Positions 4,685-5,028 of a stretch of 5,028 nt of DNA are shown here, one piece after another. The notes below the pieces were generated by a model. The model ran no database searches, had not been told where the DNA came from, and saw only the letters and a program-made list of their open reading frames with translations. The stretch lies in the NCBI GenBank assembly GCA_047615875.1, contig JBLHGU010000315.1, positions 1 through 5,028 of the forward strand, read 5' to 3'. The number at the start of each line of letters is the position of its first letter. Position 1 is the first letter of the stretch. Made by a program: the position numbers and the translations under genes. Source of the DNA: JBLHGU01 sp047615875 (lineage in GTDB: Bacteria > Pseudomonadota > Gammaproteobacteria > Arenicellales > CAJQKF01).

Positions 4685-5028
4685 ATGCCATTAAACAGTT
4701 TTGAGAAAACGGCGAATATCGGGGCAATCGTTGAGGCACTCCGACGCGACGGAGCAGTCGTGGTCCATGAGCTCGCCGAACCCGGGCTGATTGATGCAAT
4801 CCGTGCCGAATTACGCCCTGAGCTTGATGCTTCTGGGCTCAAGAGAAAAAGCGACTTCAACGGATCCAAAACGTTGCGCTGCTCTTCAAGCGTGCTTAGG
4901 GTTGCGCCCAGTGCAGCTAGTATTTTAGATCACGACATGGTGGTTGAAGTGGCTAACGCAGTTCTTCTTCCGCATTGTGCCACATATCAAATCGGCAGTA
5001 TGAGCGCGATTGAAATTCTGCCTGGTGA
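4685..5028 (+). CDS. Phytanoyl-CoA dioxygenase (PhyH) family protein, 3' end outside window
   Basis: The first 114 codons are present and remain open to the last base. The N-terminus contains a helix and strand typical of PhyH-type Fe(II)/2-oxoglutarate oxygenases: IVEALRRDGAVVVHELAEPGLIDAIRAEL (residues about 15-43). SDFNGSKTLRCSSSVLRVAP follows at 56-75. The last visible stretch, LLPHCATYQIGSMSAIEILPG (94-114), corresponds to the strand just before the HxD iron-binding motif, which would fall beyond the window. Relatives hydroxylate varied substrates (acyl-CoAs, secondary metabolites, compatible solutes), and the substrate here cannot be told. The iron-binding His, Asp and distal His and the 2-oxoglutarate-binding Arg are not visible, so activity cannot be judged. 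Its codon use looks more GC-rich by eye than the 538-3099 genes, and it lies outside the bracket of IS91 remnants. It may therefore belong to the older flanking chromosome or to a different acquisition. Confidence 0.85.
   Translation, partial: MPLNSFEKTANIGAIVEALRRDGAVVVHELAEPGLIDAIRAELRPELDASGLKRKSDFNGSKTLRCSSSVLRVAPSAASILDHDMVVEVANAVLLPHCATYQIGSMSAIEILPG

Noticed and set aside
4672..4869. Minus-strand ORF of 65 codons
   Set aside because: It is antisense to the PhyH-family reading frame, which has a strong ribosome binding site and clear family motifs.

Overview
The window looks like an accessory, island-type stretch of a proteobacterial chromosome. A marine gammaproteobacterium is my best guess, from the IS91/tyrosine-integrase subtype, the LuxR-TolB-TPR regulator and the modest GC content judged by eye. 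No rRNA, tRNA or housekeeping marker is present, so taxonomy is inference only.

Layout from left to right. Positions 1-212 are AT-rich with no convincing gene. Positions 213-409 hold a degraded 5' part of an IS91-family transposase gene (+), with a frame change and a stop codon inside its zinc-finger region. Positions 538-1968 (-) encode an intact regulator: a LuxR-type helix-turn-helix, a TolB-like domain and TPR-like repeats, starting at TTG. A 214-base divergent region separates it from an NTF2/SnoaL-like small protein (2183-2551, +). After a nested hairpin comes a GFA/CENP-V-type zinc protein (2659-3099, +). Positions 3100-3223 are a gene-free spacer holding three palindromes. Positions 3224 to about 3763 (-) are a broken gene of unknown function: its 5' end is missing and a G-run frameshift splits the rest. 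Directly against it lies a second IS91 remnant (about 3764-4213, +), in which the middle of the companion tyrosine integrase is fused in frame to the C-terminus of the IS91 transposase. Positions 4214-4684 hold no supported gene and probably include the trailing part of that element. At 4685 a phytanoyl-CoA dioxygenase family gene begins behind a strong ribosome binding site and runs off the window.

How it fits together. Two same-orientation IS91 remnants bracket the regulator, the NTF2-like gene, the GFA gene and the broken gene. This fits a segment assembled or rearranged through IS91-type elements that have since decayed. The regulator and the NTF2-like gene are divergent and may share control. 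The NTF2-like and GFA genes lie in tandem 107 bases apart, with a hairpin between them that could limit read-through. I see no complete novel defence or metabolic system. The most informative points are the unrecorded IS91 fragments, the int-tnp fusion, the frameshifted gene and the membrane-less LuxR-TolB-TPR regulator.
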